Assembly: GCA_900769115.1 (NCBI GenBank)
Contig: CAAGFJ010000088.1
Span: 1-47,367 of the forward strand
DNA from: Lachnospiraceae bacterium
GTDB lineage: Bacteria > Bacillota > Clostridia > Lachnospirales > Lachnospiraceae
DNA length: 47,367 nt
Direction of reading: 5' to 3'
Made by a program: the position numbers and the translations under genes
The notes under the pieces: generated by a model
The model's database searches: none
The model's input: only the letters and a program-made list of their open reading frames with translations
Told to the model about the DNA's origin: nothing
Shown: piece after piece, positions 39,482 through 47,367 of the stretch
Position numbering within the stretch: the stretch's first letter is position 1
Layout: each line of letters begins with the position of its first letter

Positions 39482-41641
39482 TTACTTCGCCCCCTTCAAG
39501 ATCACATCACCCTCGGATAATCCCTTCAACACCCAGCAGTCGTTGTTGGTATTTTTCAGATACTGCACATACTGCTTATATGGCTTTCCTTCCTTTAATA
39601 TCCATACATAATCGTGCTGTTCTTCGCCTCTGCGGATATCATCCTGCGAAATGACGATTGCATCGGATATCACATTAGACACCACATTCACCGATCCGGA
39701 TTCTATCTCATCCACTCCCTCATCCAATGCCACATATGCCATTGTCATCTTGTCCTCTGGTTCAGAGGAGTAATATATGACCTGTCCTTCTGCACCCGTA
39801 TAGGTCACATCCTGCGAACCGGACGGATAGGCACCAATGATCTTTCCGTCATACGTTGTGTCACCTGCTTTGACCTGTACCTTATCCCCATAATGGAACT
39901 TGTTGTCGGAATTATCCAGCGCATAATATGCGATCGAGGTATCATTTATGGTTCCAACATGCCCGTCCGCATCCATGATCACATGTTCTCTGTCTGCGCC
40001 ATACACTGGTGTAAATGATCCGCTGCACGGTGCCTTGACCGCCACATTTCCCGTCACTTTAGATTGTCCTGCTAACAAAGTCTCTAACCCCTTAAGCTGT
40101 CTTGTATATACCTTCGCATTATAATCTAGTTCTAACTGTGCCATCGACAGTTCCACTGACGACTTCTTTCCCTCCTGCTTTAACTGCTTCTTCAACTGTT
40201 TGATCGTATCCTCTCCCGTCTTTTTCTGTTGCTGATACTGCCGTTTCAGCGATTCGATCTGATTCGATGTATCCTTGACATCTGCCTGTCCGGTGGTCAG
40301 GGATACCGTTGCAACCGTTGCCCCCTGTTCCACCTCCGTCTGATCCGTTATGGATACCAACTGTGCCTCTTCCACCCCTGTAGTCAGTTCAATCGATCTT
40401 GGATATTCCTTCTTCATTGATCCGGTCTTATTCCACAGAGAAAGACTGCCCTTTTGAATGGTCTCCGTTTCCGAATATTCCTGTTTCTCATCCACCGGAT
40501 AGAATACCTCTTCCCCCACTTCTAATCCGCTTACAATCTGCACATCCACACCATCGCTGATGCCCGTCTCCACCATACATTTCTCTTTTCTGTCATTGAC
40601 TATCTTATAGATGTACTGGCTGTCCTCTCCGGTATAGACGCATGCCCACGGTACGGTGATTGCCTGATCTGCTTCCTGCAACACAACATGCACATCAATA
40701 TAATCCCCTGGCTGCATACTGTCATCTGCCAGTTCAAACCGCGGAGGAAGTATCATATTATTCTTAACCGCCTGCTGTTCCTCCTTTTCTGTATAAGGAA
40801 TCTCCTTTAATTCCTGCTCTTTTCCCTGATATGTGGTATATGCCCGGATAAAGGTTTTCTGTGCATTATCTGAAAGCTCATAGACCAATGCCACATAATT
40901 ATCCTGGTCATTCGAGATCATGACAACATTTTCCATGGCATTTGCATTCTGCCCGTAACTGATATACGCAACCTGTCCATCTGCCGCTGCCTTTAACGTG
41001 TTCTCCTCTATCTGTTTCTTCGTCTGTGCAATCTCCTGATCGATCCGGTGGATATGTACCTTGGATAACTGCTCCTGATATTCGAGATCCGTCTGCAACC
41101 GCTTGATCTGTGACTCTATGACCTTCACATCTGATATTGTATCTTCTTCGCTGGTATCGTCTGTGTCCTTCTCCGTACCGGTGTCATCTGCCTTATCCAC
41201 TTCTGTATTCTCTTCCGTCTTCTTCTGCTCTGCCGCCTGTCTCTTCTGCTCCTTCAACTGGTCGATCTCTAATGCAACATGCTTCTTCTGATAAGAAATG
41301 TCCTCTTTCTCCGCTGCAAGCTGTTCCTGCAGATCCTTAATCTGTGCATCATATTCCGATGTATCCGCAACCGCTACCGTCTGTCCCTTGGTCACCTTAT
41401 CCCCTAGCGCTACCTTATAAGAGATATTTTCCTTCGCATCCGTGTAATAGCATGCAGAAAAACGTCCCGTCACACATCCCATTGTCAATTCCTCTTCCGC
41501 AATATACTGCTGCACCGCTTTCACACTCTGCACACTTTCGCTTGCCGGATTCTTAAGCTTTGGCACCTTGTCCTTCTTTCCACATCCCGTCATAGTAACG
41601 ACTAAAAGAAATGCCATTCCGTAATACTTCCATTTATTCAT
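39482..41641 (-). CDS. HlyD/RND-type adaptor lipoprotein, double length
   Basis: 719 residues, about twice the length of ordinary adaptors. The N-terminus MNKWKYYGMAFLLVVTMTGCGKKDK has a clear lipobox (TMTGC). Two barrel-sandwich/coiled-coil modules follow: one with EYDAQIKDLQEQLAAEKEDISYQKK and a long helical hairpin, and one with TSNQIESLKRQYQQQKKTGEDTIKQLKK. Beta-rich parts include YIDVHVVLQEADQAITVPWACVYT and VVSNVISDAIVISQDDIRR. It probably links the permease to the wall side in this monoderm organism, where such adaptors couple MacB-like permeases to substrate. It overlaps the upstream adaptor by eight bases. An in-tandem duplication is suspected. Confidence 0.82.
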   Translation of the reverse strand: MNKWKYYGMAFLLVVTMTGCGKKDKVPKLKNPASESVQSVKAVQQYIAEEELTMGCVTGRFSACYYTDAKENISYKVALGDKVTKGQTVAVADTSEYDAQIKDLQEQLAAEKEDISYQKKHVALEIDQLKEQKRQAAEQKKTEENTEVDKADDTGTEKDTDDTSEEDTISDVKVIESQIKRLQTDLEYQEQLSKVHIHRIDQEIAQTKKQIEENTLKAAADGQVAYISYGQNANAMENVVMISNDQDNYVALVYELSDNAQKTFIRAYTTYQGKEQELKEIPYTEKEEQQAVKNNMILPPRFELADDSMQPGDYIDVHVVLQEADQAITVPWACVYTGEDSQYIYKIVNDRKEKCMVETGISDGVDVQIVSGLEVGEEVFYPVDEKQEYSETETIQKGSLSLWNKTGSMKKEYPRSIELTTGVEEAQLVSITDQTEVEQGATVATVSLTTGQADVKDTSNQIESLKRQYQQQKKTGEDTIKQLKKQLKQEGKKSSVELSMAQLELDYNAKVYTRQLKGLETLLAGQSKVTGNVAVKAPCSGSFTPVYGADREHVIMDADGHVGTINDTSIAYYALDNSDNKFHYGDKVQVKAGDTTYDGKIIGAYPSGSQDVTYTGAEGQVIYYSSEPEDKMTMAYVALDEGVDEIESGSVNVVSNVISDAIVISQDDIRRGEEQHDYVWILKEGKPYKQYVQYLKNTNNDCWVLKGLSEGDVILKGAK

Positions 41642-42653
41642 TGATCACTTCATCCCCTTCCTCTAAGCCGCTCTCTATAATGTAGTTATCCGCAATCGGT
41701 CCCGACACCTTCACTTCCTTCGCTCTGCCAAATCCATCCTCCTGCATCACTAAAACATAGGCTCTCTGTTCCACGATCGTCACAGCCTCTTCCGGAATAT
41801 ATAGAACATTGCTCCGCTTCTCCCCACTCATCTGTACCTTCGCCTTGGTTCTCTCCGGATATTCCCGGTCTGACTGAAATACGATCTCCTGCTTTCCCTC
41901 ATCTGCCTGTTCAAGTCCTAACACTGTCAACGTCACTTCTTTGTCATCGATCATAGCCGGATAGGTCTCGCCCTCCTGTACGTTTTCCGTTCCCTTTAGC
42001 ACCGCACCCCGGAAGACTCCCTGTGACGATGCAACGGTAATATAACGCTCCTCCGAATTATAATTACCTAACATATACGCATCTGCTACATAGGTTACCT
42101 GCCCATCCGTATCCGCATAGATCCGGTAGTCTGCTATCTTTGCCTGTGTCTCCGCAATCCTGGCATTGGCAACGGTCAACTGTCCCTCACTGTCCCGAAT
42201 CGTATTCTCAATCGCCGCCTTTTCGGTATCCTCTGCCATCTTCAAGAGCTTCTTATTGTAAGAAATGGTCTTCTTCACTTCCTCTGCCTGCGACTGGTAT
42301 TGAATCAACTGCTGCTCTAATTCCTCACAAGGCGCCTCCGCAAGCAGTTCTCCTTTCTTCACCAGATCCCCCACCATCACATAATTGTGAATCTCTAAGC
42401 CCCATTGCTCCGGATTACTGGCATATTTTAAGTAATAATCCTTCTCTGTTGTATACCGGTAATACGCAGTCACCGTAATGGATTCGTCCAGATCTCCCCG
42501 TCTGACCTTTGCGACACTATGCTGAACCGGCTCATAATGTTCTATGCGTATCGTATCATCAATTGCTGTCTCTTCCGGAAAAAGGCCGCATCCGCAAAGG
42601 CTTAATGAAAGTCCTGCGAATACGGCCAATCCTGCTGCATATAATCTCTTCAT
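41634..42653 (-). CDS. HlyD/RND-type adaptor lipoprotein
   Basis: 339 residues. MKRLYAAGLAVFAGLSLSLC followed by GC gives a lipobox (LSLCGC). A barrel-sandwich half (HSVAKVRRGDLDESITVTAY; GDLVKKGELLAEAPCEELEQ) surrounds a coiled-coil hairpin (LIQYQSQAEEVKKTISYNKKLLKM; TIRDSEGQLTVANARIAETQ). The membrane-proximal part has VLYIPEEAVTIVEQRAYVLV and ESGLEEGDEVI, typical of MacA/AcrA-like adaptors. AAGGAGG lies six bases before the ATG at 42653; the frame is open further up but without a ribosome site. First gene of the export operon. A TATAAT at 42755-42760 (minus strand) lies about 100 bases upstream with a weak -35. The sigma/anti-sigma genes upstream may control it. Confidence 0.88.
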   Translation of the reverse strand: MKRLYAAGLAVFAGLSLSLCGCGLFPEETAIDDTIRIEHYEPVQHSVAKVRRGDLDESITVTAYYRYTTEKDYYLKYASNPEQWGLEIHNYVMVGDLVKKGELLAEAPCEELEQQLIQYQSQAEEVKKTISYNKKLLKMAEDTEKAAIENTIRDSEGQLTVANARIAETQAKIADYRIYADTDGQVTYVADAYMLGNYNSEERYITVASSQGVFRGAVLKGTENVQEGETYPAMIDDKEVTLTVLGLEQADEGKQEIVFQSDREYPERTKAKVQMSGEKRSNVLYIPEEAVTIVEQRAYVLVMQEDGFGRAKEVKVSGPIADNYIIESGLEEGDEVINE

Positions 42654-42814
42654 ACCCTTCCTCCTTCTTCTCTTCTGCAGAGCAGATCTTATTGTTGCCA
42701 TACTTTTGAATAAACCACTCTGCAAAAGAAAGATTGTACCGTTTCTTTAGATGTATTATATCAGAATATCATCTAAAAAAACCGAATCAAAAATGAATAT
42801 TTTCTTACAATTAT

Positions 42815-44185
42815 TTAATTCGTTGTCTCCTCAAAGCTCCCATCCGGTATCCCGATCGTTACCGGTTCCTGCAGATCGACCGACAAAGAAATCACCTGCA
42901 GTTCCAGCTCGCCGGATTCTAACTGCTCTGGCAGCAGTTCTTCCTCTTTCTGACCGATCGGAATATTGACATAGAAGAAAGGACTGTCCCCCTCCTGTAC
43001 ATAATCAAGTTCGGAATAAGTCCGGTTACCTATCGTACTATAATAATCTCCCTGCATTTCCCATAACCCGAAGCGATCCTCCTGTTTCGATGCAAGTATG
43101 ATATTGCTCAGCATACCATAATTGGTGTCACAGCTAAATCTTAACTGCAGTTGATCTTTGGTTCGTGTCACCTCCTGCAACGTGGCATCTGCCCCTTCCA
43201 CCTGGATCTTCTGATTCAGGGTTACTGTCTCTCCCTGCTCCGGCACCCGTATCCGGTATCCATTATCCTCTTTATCCAGCATACCATCTCTCCAGATGTC
43301 AAGCTGGACTCCACAAATATATAACTGCTTCGGCTTTGCTTTTTCAATCGGCATATACGACTGGGTATCATAATAATAGGTGCTGTCTAATCGTTTCCCG
43401 TCCTCATCTACGAAATACACATCACTAAGATATACGTTCCAATTACAGAAGCGTTCTAACGCGTCAATATGTATGCCAAATGCTGCCTTCTCCCGATCCA
43501 GCAGAACCGCTGTTGCCTTATAGGTATCCGTCTTAGCTGTGAAAATGCTATCCTCCCCATATCCCTTTGCAGGAACCAACGGCAACGGATAATCCACTCC
43601 CGCATACTCGATCATAAGCTCCCGGCTGTTCACCCTGCTGAATGTAACATTCAAGGTTGCCTCATCCTGATCATACGCTTCATACATTACAAAAATATCA
43701 CCCTTGTCCTCATAGCCATTCGAATCGGACAGGCTGTGTCCATCACCAAGCACGGTCGCCTTTGCTCTTGTCTGCGGTATCGCACATCGCTGATTCCCGC
43801 ATTTCAATGCCATCTTATCAACATCCTCCCAATGCCCCGGATTCATCTGCAGCCGCATCGTAAGTTCATTATCAATCAGGAATGCATATTCCACCTGAAT
43901 CTGATTTGCTAATTTGTCCCCAATCACGATTGGATTCTGTAATGTATAGAATGCCGTATCTTCGATATTATCCTGCCCGGATCTTCCGAACAGATAGAAT
44001 ATCGTATTCTCAGCCGCAGAGGTAATCTCTTCCCTGCCAAACACACCGATTGTCACGAGCAGAACTACCAAAACCATACAAATCTGCCGGATCTGTGTTC
44101 TTTTCTGTATCCGTCTCTCGGTCTTTGCAATCAGCTCCGTTGCAAACGCATCATCTAAGAATTCATTAATATCCATTCGTTCCAT
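42815..44185 (-). CDS. Membrane anti-sigma factor (DUF4179-like)
   Basis: 456 residues. A short cytoplasmic N-terminus (MERMDINEFLDDAFATELIAKTERRIQKRTQ) that would hold the sigma factor precedes one membrane helix (ICMVLVVLLVTIGVFG) and a large beta-rich outside domain (IVIGDKLANQIQVEYAFLIDNELTMRLQMNPGHW; ELMIEYAGVDYPLPLVPAKG; ITYTS-like strands to IGIPDGSFEETTN). Such proteins, often with a DUF4179 domain, accompany sigma-70-like factors in Clostridia and sequester them. AGGAGG lies nine bases before the ATG. It starts two bases after the sigma gene's stop, so translation is coupled. The signal it senses is unknown. Confidence 0.8.
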   Translation of the reverse strand: MERMDINEFLDDAFATELIAKTERRIQKRTQIRQICMVLVVLLVTIGVFGREEITSAAENTIFYLFGRSGQDNIEDTAFYTLQNPIVIGDKLANQIQVEYAFLIDNELTMRLQMNPGHWEDVDKMALKCGNQRCAIPQTRAKATVLGDGHSLSDSNGYEDKGDIFVMYEAYDQDEATLNVTFSRVNSRELMIEYAGVDYPLPLVPAKGYGEDSIFTAKTDTYKATAVLLDREKAAFGIHIDALERFCNWNVYLSDVYFVDEDGKRLDSTYYYDTQSYMPIEKAKPKQLYICGVQLDIWRDGMLDKEDNGYRIRVPEQGETVTLNQKIQVEGADATLQEVTRTKDQLQLRFSCDTNYGMLSNIILASKQEDRFGLWEMQGDYYSTIGNRTYSELDYVQEGDSPFFYVNIPIGQKEEELLPEQLESGELELQVISLSVDLQEPVTIGIPDGSFEETTN

Positions 44186-44187
44186 CC

Positions 44188-44817
44188 TCAGGCACCTCCT
44201 TTTCTTCGATCTTCTATATAGATTACATTCTCCCTGCGTTTGTCCGTCTCCCTATATCGGTCTTGATAAACCGGATCATTTAACAATTCCCGGATCATTT
44301 TCTTACGCAGCCGGTTCACCCTGGTATCCACAGCTCCTCTTGTAATATGTAACCGCTTTGCAATATCAGCCGGCGGCATCTGCATCAGAAAATATAAGGT
44401 AAATAATTCCTGTTCTCTCGGCTTCAGTCCCCGGATGATGCTCTGCACCAATTCCTGATATTCGATCTGATGCTCCGGTTCATAGGTGATCGTAATTCCC
44501 TGCCATTCTTTTCCTGCATCGCTCTGCGATACCTCATCAAAGGATACCGTTGGATGCCTCGTCAGCTCCCGCCGTCTCATCAATGCGGTGCTTCTTGCGA
44601 TCACTCCGACAAATGTCTTTACTGTTCCCCGCTTCTCATCATATTTATCCATGGACGCCATTGCCTGATACAGCGCATCGTTGACACATTCCTCCACATC
44701 CTCCGCACTGCCACAGCCACGCAAAATGTTCCCAACCACATATTGTGCCGTAGCATGATACATCTGATAAAATGTCTCTTCTTCTATTGCAGATCTTTTC
44801 TTTCTGAATAGTCCCAC
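44188..44817 (-). CDS. RNA polymerase sigma-70-like (ECF-type) sigma factor
   Basis: 209 residues. Region 2 is seen in YVVGNILRGCGSAEDVEECVNDALYQAMASMDKYDEKRGTVKTFVGVIARSTALMRRRELTR; region 4 in SIIRGLKPREQELFTLYFLMQMPPADIAKRLHITRGAVDTRVNRLRKKMIREL. No regions 1 or 3 remain, so it is an ECF-class factor. The start is GTG at 44817 (GAGGAG six bases upstream). It forms an operon with the anti-sigma gene. A perfect TATAAT lies upstream at 44926-44931 (minus strand) with no clear -35. The FtsX-type export operon downstream is a natural target, but no shared promoter sequence was found. Confidence 0.92.
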   Translation of the reverse strand: MGLFRKKRSAIEEETFYQMYHATAQYVVGNILRGCGSAEDVEECVNDALYQAMASMDKYDEKRGTVKTFVGVIARSTALMRRRELTRHPTVSFDEVSQSDAGKEWQGITITYEPEHQIEYQELVQSIIRGLKPREQELFTLYFLMQMPPADIAKRLHITRGAVDTRVNRLRKKMIRELLNDPVYQDRYRETDKRRENVIYIEDRRKGGA

Positions 44818-44949
44818 GTCTCTTCTCCTCTTGTCTTTTAGCTGATTGTGAAATAACTACCCTCTAACGGGTGCATTGTCAGATAAAACCATACTCAGAT
44901 TATCCTTCCGGCTTTCACAATTTTCATTATATTGAGTACTATGCAGGAA

Positions 44950-44985
44950 AAGGAACATTTCTTACAACCTTCTGAAATGTTCCTT
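44950..44985 (-). terminator. Terminator after the M56 peptidase gene
   Basis: An 11-base perfect stem (AAGGAACATTT, 44950-44960, with 44975-44985) is followed by TTTTCC on the minus strand, five bases after the stop. Confidence 0.75.
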
Positions 44986-44989
44986 CTAA

Positions 44990-46720
44990 TCATTCCCAAT
45001 AATAGATTCCAAACTGTTTCCAGAATGCCTCCATAATATCCCAATAATACTTGTATTCGTGATCTCCGGTAGAATATATGCTGCAGGAATCCGTCGCGAT
45101 CAGCACCTTTCCGCATGTACCATCACCCATCCGGATATAGACCGTCTGTGTAAACGGACAGGCACTTCCACCTTTGATCTCCTCCACAGGTTCTGAAAAT
45201 GCCTTCTCAAATATATCCAGCATCTCCTCATCACGGACGGAGCGTGTCGTATTGTCTTTGTATAAGAAGATTTCCTGCACATCATGAATCTCTTCCGGTT
45301 CTAACATGCCGTCATCACCTTTGTGTTCGCTCTCCCACTGTGTATACCAGTCCGGCACGGAATGTTCGGCTGCTGCCTGCTGCTCTTTACCCACCAGACG
45401 CCCGATCTCCTCCTGTTTTCTCTGTGCATCCTCCGATGACTCCTGTACTTTATCTGCATCCTTCACTCCGGTCATCTGTTGAACCTTTTCATCCTGTTGT
45501 GCTTTGTCCTCACTAAGCTGCTTTTCTGCTTCCTCTGCATTCTGTCTGTCCGGCGGAATTGTCTGCGATGCCGTATCACTCCGGCTAACATTTACAGTCA
45601 CTTTGTTTGTATCCGTCCCCTGTGTAAATGCTGCCACACCGGCTACCGCCGCAATGATGATTACCAGCACAAGTAACCCTCTTCTCTTACGGATTCCGCT
45701 CTTGATCATCTGAATCCGTGTGCGCATCTCCGAGGTCTTCATCTTCATGGTTGTTGCCGTCAGAAACACATTCTCTCCTCTTCCCACCTGCACCAGCATA
45801 AGTAAGCTGTTGCCATATGCAATGCGTTCCTCGTCATTCATCCGACGCATAACCGCATCATCACAGGCATATTCACAATCTCTCTTTGACAGAATTGCAG
45901 CCAGCCAGACAACCGGATGAAACCAATAGATTGCAACGAGCAGATTACGAAGATATCCCCACCAGATATCCCCGTGCCGCATATGCACCTTCTCATGAAG
46001 TATGGCATGCTCCAGCAATGCAATCTTCCCACTGCTCTTGCTGTCTTTGCCCTTCTGTTCCTCCATTACTGCCTGGGCTGCCAGAGCATGCGGTACATAG
46101 ATATCTAACGTAAGCCCTTTGCTTCGGAACAATAGAGGTGTTGTAATTCCCTTTGTCCGATAGATGCAATCCCCCTGATAGACCATCTGCTCCCGGTTCT
46201 CTGCTAACAGGGAACGCATCCGACGTTCCATCCTGATCTGTAACATAAGAATAACCACTAATCCGATCAGCCATATTCCATACGCTGTCTTCCCAGAAAC
46301 CAACCCCTGCATAATTACATTCCATCCCTGTACCGATAGATTCCTTTGCACTGCCGCTGGATCAGACCGCTTCTTCGCATCCACAACCGCTTGCCCGGAT
46401 GTCTGTTCTCTATCTGCTGCTACCTGCTTCTGTTTCCTTGCACTCTCCGCTTCCTTCTGTACATACCCATGTACTTTCTGATTCCATGCCTTCTCCAACG
46501 CATATTGCGCATTGCCAATACTGACCGGACTGGCAATTGCCATGGTGTCCATACCAAACAGATGTATTCCAACATATTCCACCCCCGGCAGGATCAGACG
46601 AGCCGCCAATACCAGCCACAATGCATAGATCACAACATTGCTGATCTTTCCCCGGCAAAAATGCCGGATCACCATGATTACAAGAAATAAAAATGTAGCC
46701 GCTACACAAGTATCAATCAT
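44990..46720 (-). CDS. BlaR1/MecR1-like M56 membrane peptidase without a penicillin-binding sensor
   Basis: 576 residues. The N-terminal helices (IDTCVAATFLFLVIMVIRHF; VVIYALWLVLAARLILPGV) and a third and fourth around residue 155 and 345 surround the M56 metalloprotease, whose zinc motif is HEKVH in LLEHAILHEKVHMRHGDIWW, with CEYACDDAV downstream holding the third ligand. In BlaR1 the C-terminus is a beta-lactam sensor. Here the last ~200 residues are a charged helix (AEEAEKQLSEDKAQQDEKVQ) and a short domain (PDWYTQWESEHKGDDGMLEPEEIHDVQ) with no SxxK/SxN/KTG boxes, so the signal must differ. GGGGGTGG precedes the ATG at 46720. It overlaps blaI by eight bases; activation would cleave that repressor. 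Confidence 0.88.
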   Translation of the reverse strand: MIDTCVAATFLFLVIMVIRHFCRGKISNVVIYALWLVLAARLILPGVEYVGIHLFGMDTMAIASPVSIGNAQYALEKAWNQKVHGYVQKEAESARKQKQVAADREQTSGQAVVDAKKRSDPAAVQRNLSVQGWNVIMQGLVSGKTAYGIWLIGLVVILMLQIRMERRMRSLLAENREQMVYQGDCIYRTKGITTPLLFRSKGLTLDIYVPHALAAQAVMEEQKGKDSKSSGKIALLEHAILHEKVHMRHGDIWWGYLRNLLVAIYWFHPVVWLAAILSKRDCEYACDDAVMRRMNDEERIAYGNSLLMLVQVGRGENVFLTATTMKMKTSEMRTRIQMIKSGIRKRRGLLVLVIIIAAVAGVAAFTQGTDTNKVTVNVSRSDTASQTIPPDRQNAEEAEKQLSEDKAQQDEKVQQMTGVKDADKVQESSEDAQRKQEEIGRLVGKEQQAAAEHSVPDWYTQWESEHKGDDGMLEPEEIHDVQEIFLYKDNTTRSVRDEEMLDIFEKAFSEPVEEIKGGSACPFTQTVYIRMGDGTCGKVLIATDSCSIYSTGDHEYKYYWDIMEAFWKQFGIYYWE

Positions 46721-47096
46721 GTGAATCCACCCCCTCATTTAATATTCTGCGAAGTTCCTCCAGATCTTCCGGACTGATTGACTCCTGCTTCACCATTGTA
46801 GTCAGCATCAGCCCCATACTTCCCTTATACACCCGATTCAAGAAATCCTTCGTCTCCTGCACACATGCCTGACTCTGCTCCACAATTGGATAATACTGCT
46901 TGGCTCTGCCAACAGTCTCATAAGCAACCGCCTTCTTCGCCTCCATCCGCTTCAGCATCATAATGATAACATGCCGGTCCCAATTGGTGCTTCCCGCAAA
47001 ATGTGCCACCATATCAGCAATGGACTTCGGGCTTTGCTCCCATAGATAATCCATCAGCTTCCATTCTGCATTCGATAATCCAATCTTGTCTTCCAT
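46713..47096 (-). CDS. BlaI/MecI/CopY-family repressor
   Basis: 127 residues. The winged helix GLSNAEWKLMDYLWEQSPKSIADMVAHFAGSTNWDRHVIIMMLKRMEAKKAVAYETVGRAKQYYPIV is typical; the C-terminal half (QETKDFLNRVYKGSMGLMLTTMV) is the dimerisation helix that carries the cleavage region in this family. It binds as a dimer to its own promoter until the partner peptidase cuts it. AAGGAG lies nine bases before the ATG at 47096; a longer frame upstream starts at 47156. First gene of the pair. Its likely operators are the repeats at 47161-47209. Confidence 0.92.
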   Translation of the reverse strand: MEDKIGLSNAEWKLMDYLWEQSPKSIADMVAHFAGSTNWDRHVIIMMLKRMEAKKAVAYETVGRAKQYYPIVEQSQACVQETKDFLNRVYKGSMGLMLTTMVKQESISPEDLEELRRILNEGVDSHD

Positions 47097-47160
47097 TCCC
47101 TGTATCTCCTTCCATTGCAATTGCCAAAATATCGTGATAGGTCCTGTTACATACAATCTA

Positions 47161-47176
47161 TATACCTATTGGTATA
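47161..47176. promoter_or_regulatory. Inverted repeat TATACC-N4-GGTATA in the repressor leader
   Basis: A perfect 16-base palindrome just downstream of the probable transcription start of the BlaI-like gene; a candidate operator. Confidence 0.5.
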
Positions 47177-47220
47177 CATCTGTTTACATACATGGTAACA
47201 TCTGTCTACCAACCTGTCAA
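47176..47220 (-). promoter_or_regulatory. Promoter of the BlaI/BlaR pair overlapped by direct repeats
   Basis: On the minus strand a consensus TTGACA (47215-47220) and TACCAT (47192-47197) are 17 bases apart. Two copies of ACATCTGT(T/C)TAC on the plus strand (47176-47187 and 47198-47209) are 22 bases apart, one in the spacer and one just downstream of the -10, so a repressor bound on one face could block the promoter. Confidence 0.6.
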
Positions 47221-47367
47221 GTACTTATCACCCTTGCACAGTGAAGTGAGGACGGACGCGCATGTTTTAGGTTGTGAACCCGGCTTTGGGTGGTGTCATG
47301 TTGCCGCAGGCACATTCGCATTACGACTCGCACGCAGCAGACACTAATACTCCTTATAATAAGCGAA
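47221..47367. other. GC-richer edge segment with no identified gene
   Basis: No gene is supported. A plus-strand frame is open from about 47237 to 47329 (SEVRTDAHVLGCEPGFGWCH and onward to a TAA) without a usual start or ribosome site. The segment is richer in GC than its surroundings and may be part of something beyond the window. Confidence 0.3.

Overview
The window looks like chromosomal DNA of a gut-type Gram-positive anaerobe, most likely a Lachnospiraceae member of the Clostridia. The signs are moderate-to-low GC, strong AGGAGG-type ribosome binding sites, an rpmG-secE-nusG-rplK-rplA cluster of Firmicute type, BspA-like leucine-rich-repeat surface proteins, and cohesin/dockerin modules. 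Nearly all genes lie on the minus strand. No rRNA, tRNA or CRISPR array was seen.

Layout. (1) 1-2.5 kb: a decayed IS5-like transposase, a small LRR protein, and a secreted CHAP-type amidase with C-terminal wall-binding repeats. (2) 2.7-13.2 kb: the excision-repair/SOS genes uvrA, uvrB and pcrA. Two LexA-like boxes lie in exact inverted 31-bp copies upstream of uvrA and of pcrA. Between uvrA and uvrB sits an accessory insert: a truncated ATPase, a HigBA toxin-antitoxin pair with an operator inside its promoter, an XRE regulator, a sugar O-acetyltransferase and an AraC regulator. (3) 13.3-15 kb: a membrane acyltransferase and the C-terminal remnant of an Rpn/PD-(D/E)XK transposase-nuclease. (4) 15-23.4 kb: an apparent six-gene operon. 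It is headed by a LytTR regulator and encodes a DUF6273/FN3 secreted protein, a membrane-anchored cohesin protein, a 1342-residue secreted protein with both cohesin and dockerin, another cohesin/Big protein, and a 58-residue DnaJ-type zinc-finger protein missed by ordinary ORF length limits. (5) 23.6-29.3 kb: a second operon with a zinc-ribbon/PASTA Ser/Thr kinase, an unrecognised protein and a large BspA-type LRR protein. (6) 29.4-32.4 kb: a divergent membrane/coiled-coil protein with repeated FliM-like DEIAALFA motifs, a second copy of the Rpn C-terminal minigene, and a decayed DinJ/YafQ module beside a diverged duplicate of the rplA 3' end. (7) 32.5-34.9 kb: rplA, rplK, nusG, secE and rpmG, with two L1-type leader structures. 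(8) 35-42.7 kb: an export system of two adaptor lipoproteins, one FtsX-type permease and two ATPases, one of them fused to an AbrB-like domain. (9) 42.8-47.2 kb: an ECF-like sigma/anti-sigma pair and a BlaI/BlaR-type repressor-protease pair whose sensor domain is not a penicillin-binding domain.

The most distinctive feature is the 15-29 kb surface-assembly locus. Three proteins of one operon carry closely related cohesins, and one also carries a dockerin. One cohesin is anchored in the membrane, and no glycoside hydrolase is present. This would fit a non-cellulosomal, cohesin-dockerin-assembled surface structure controlled by LytTR and possibly by the adjacent kinase. That role is inference; the modules themselves are visible in the sequence.
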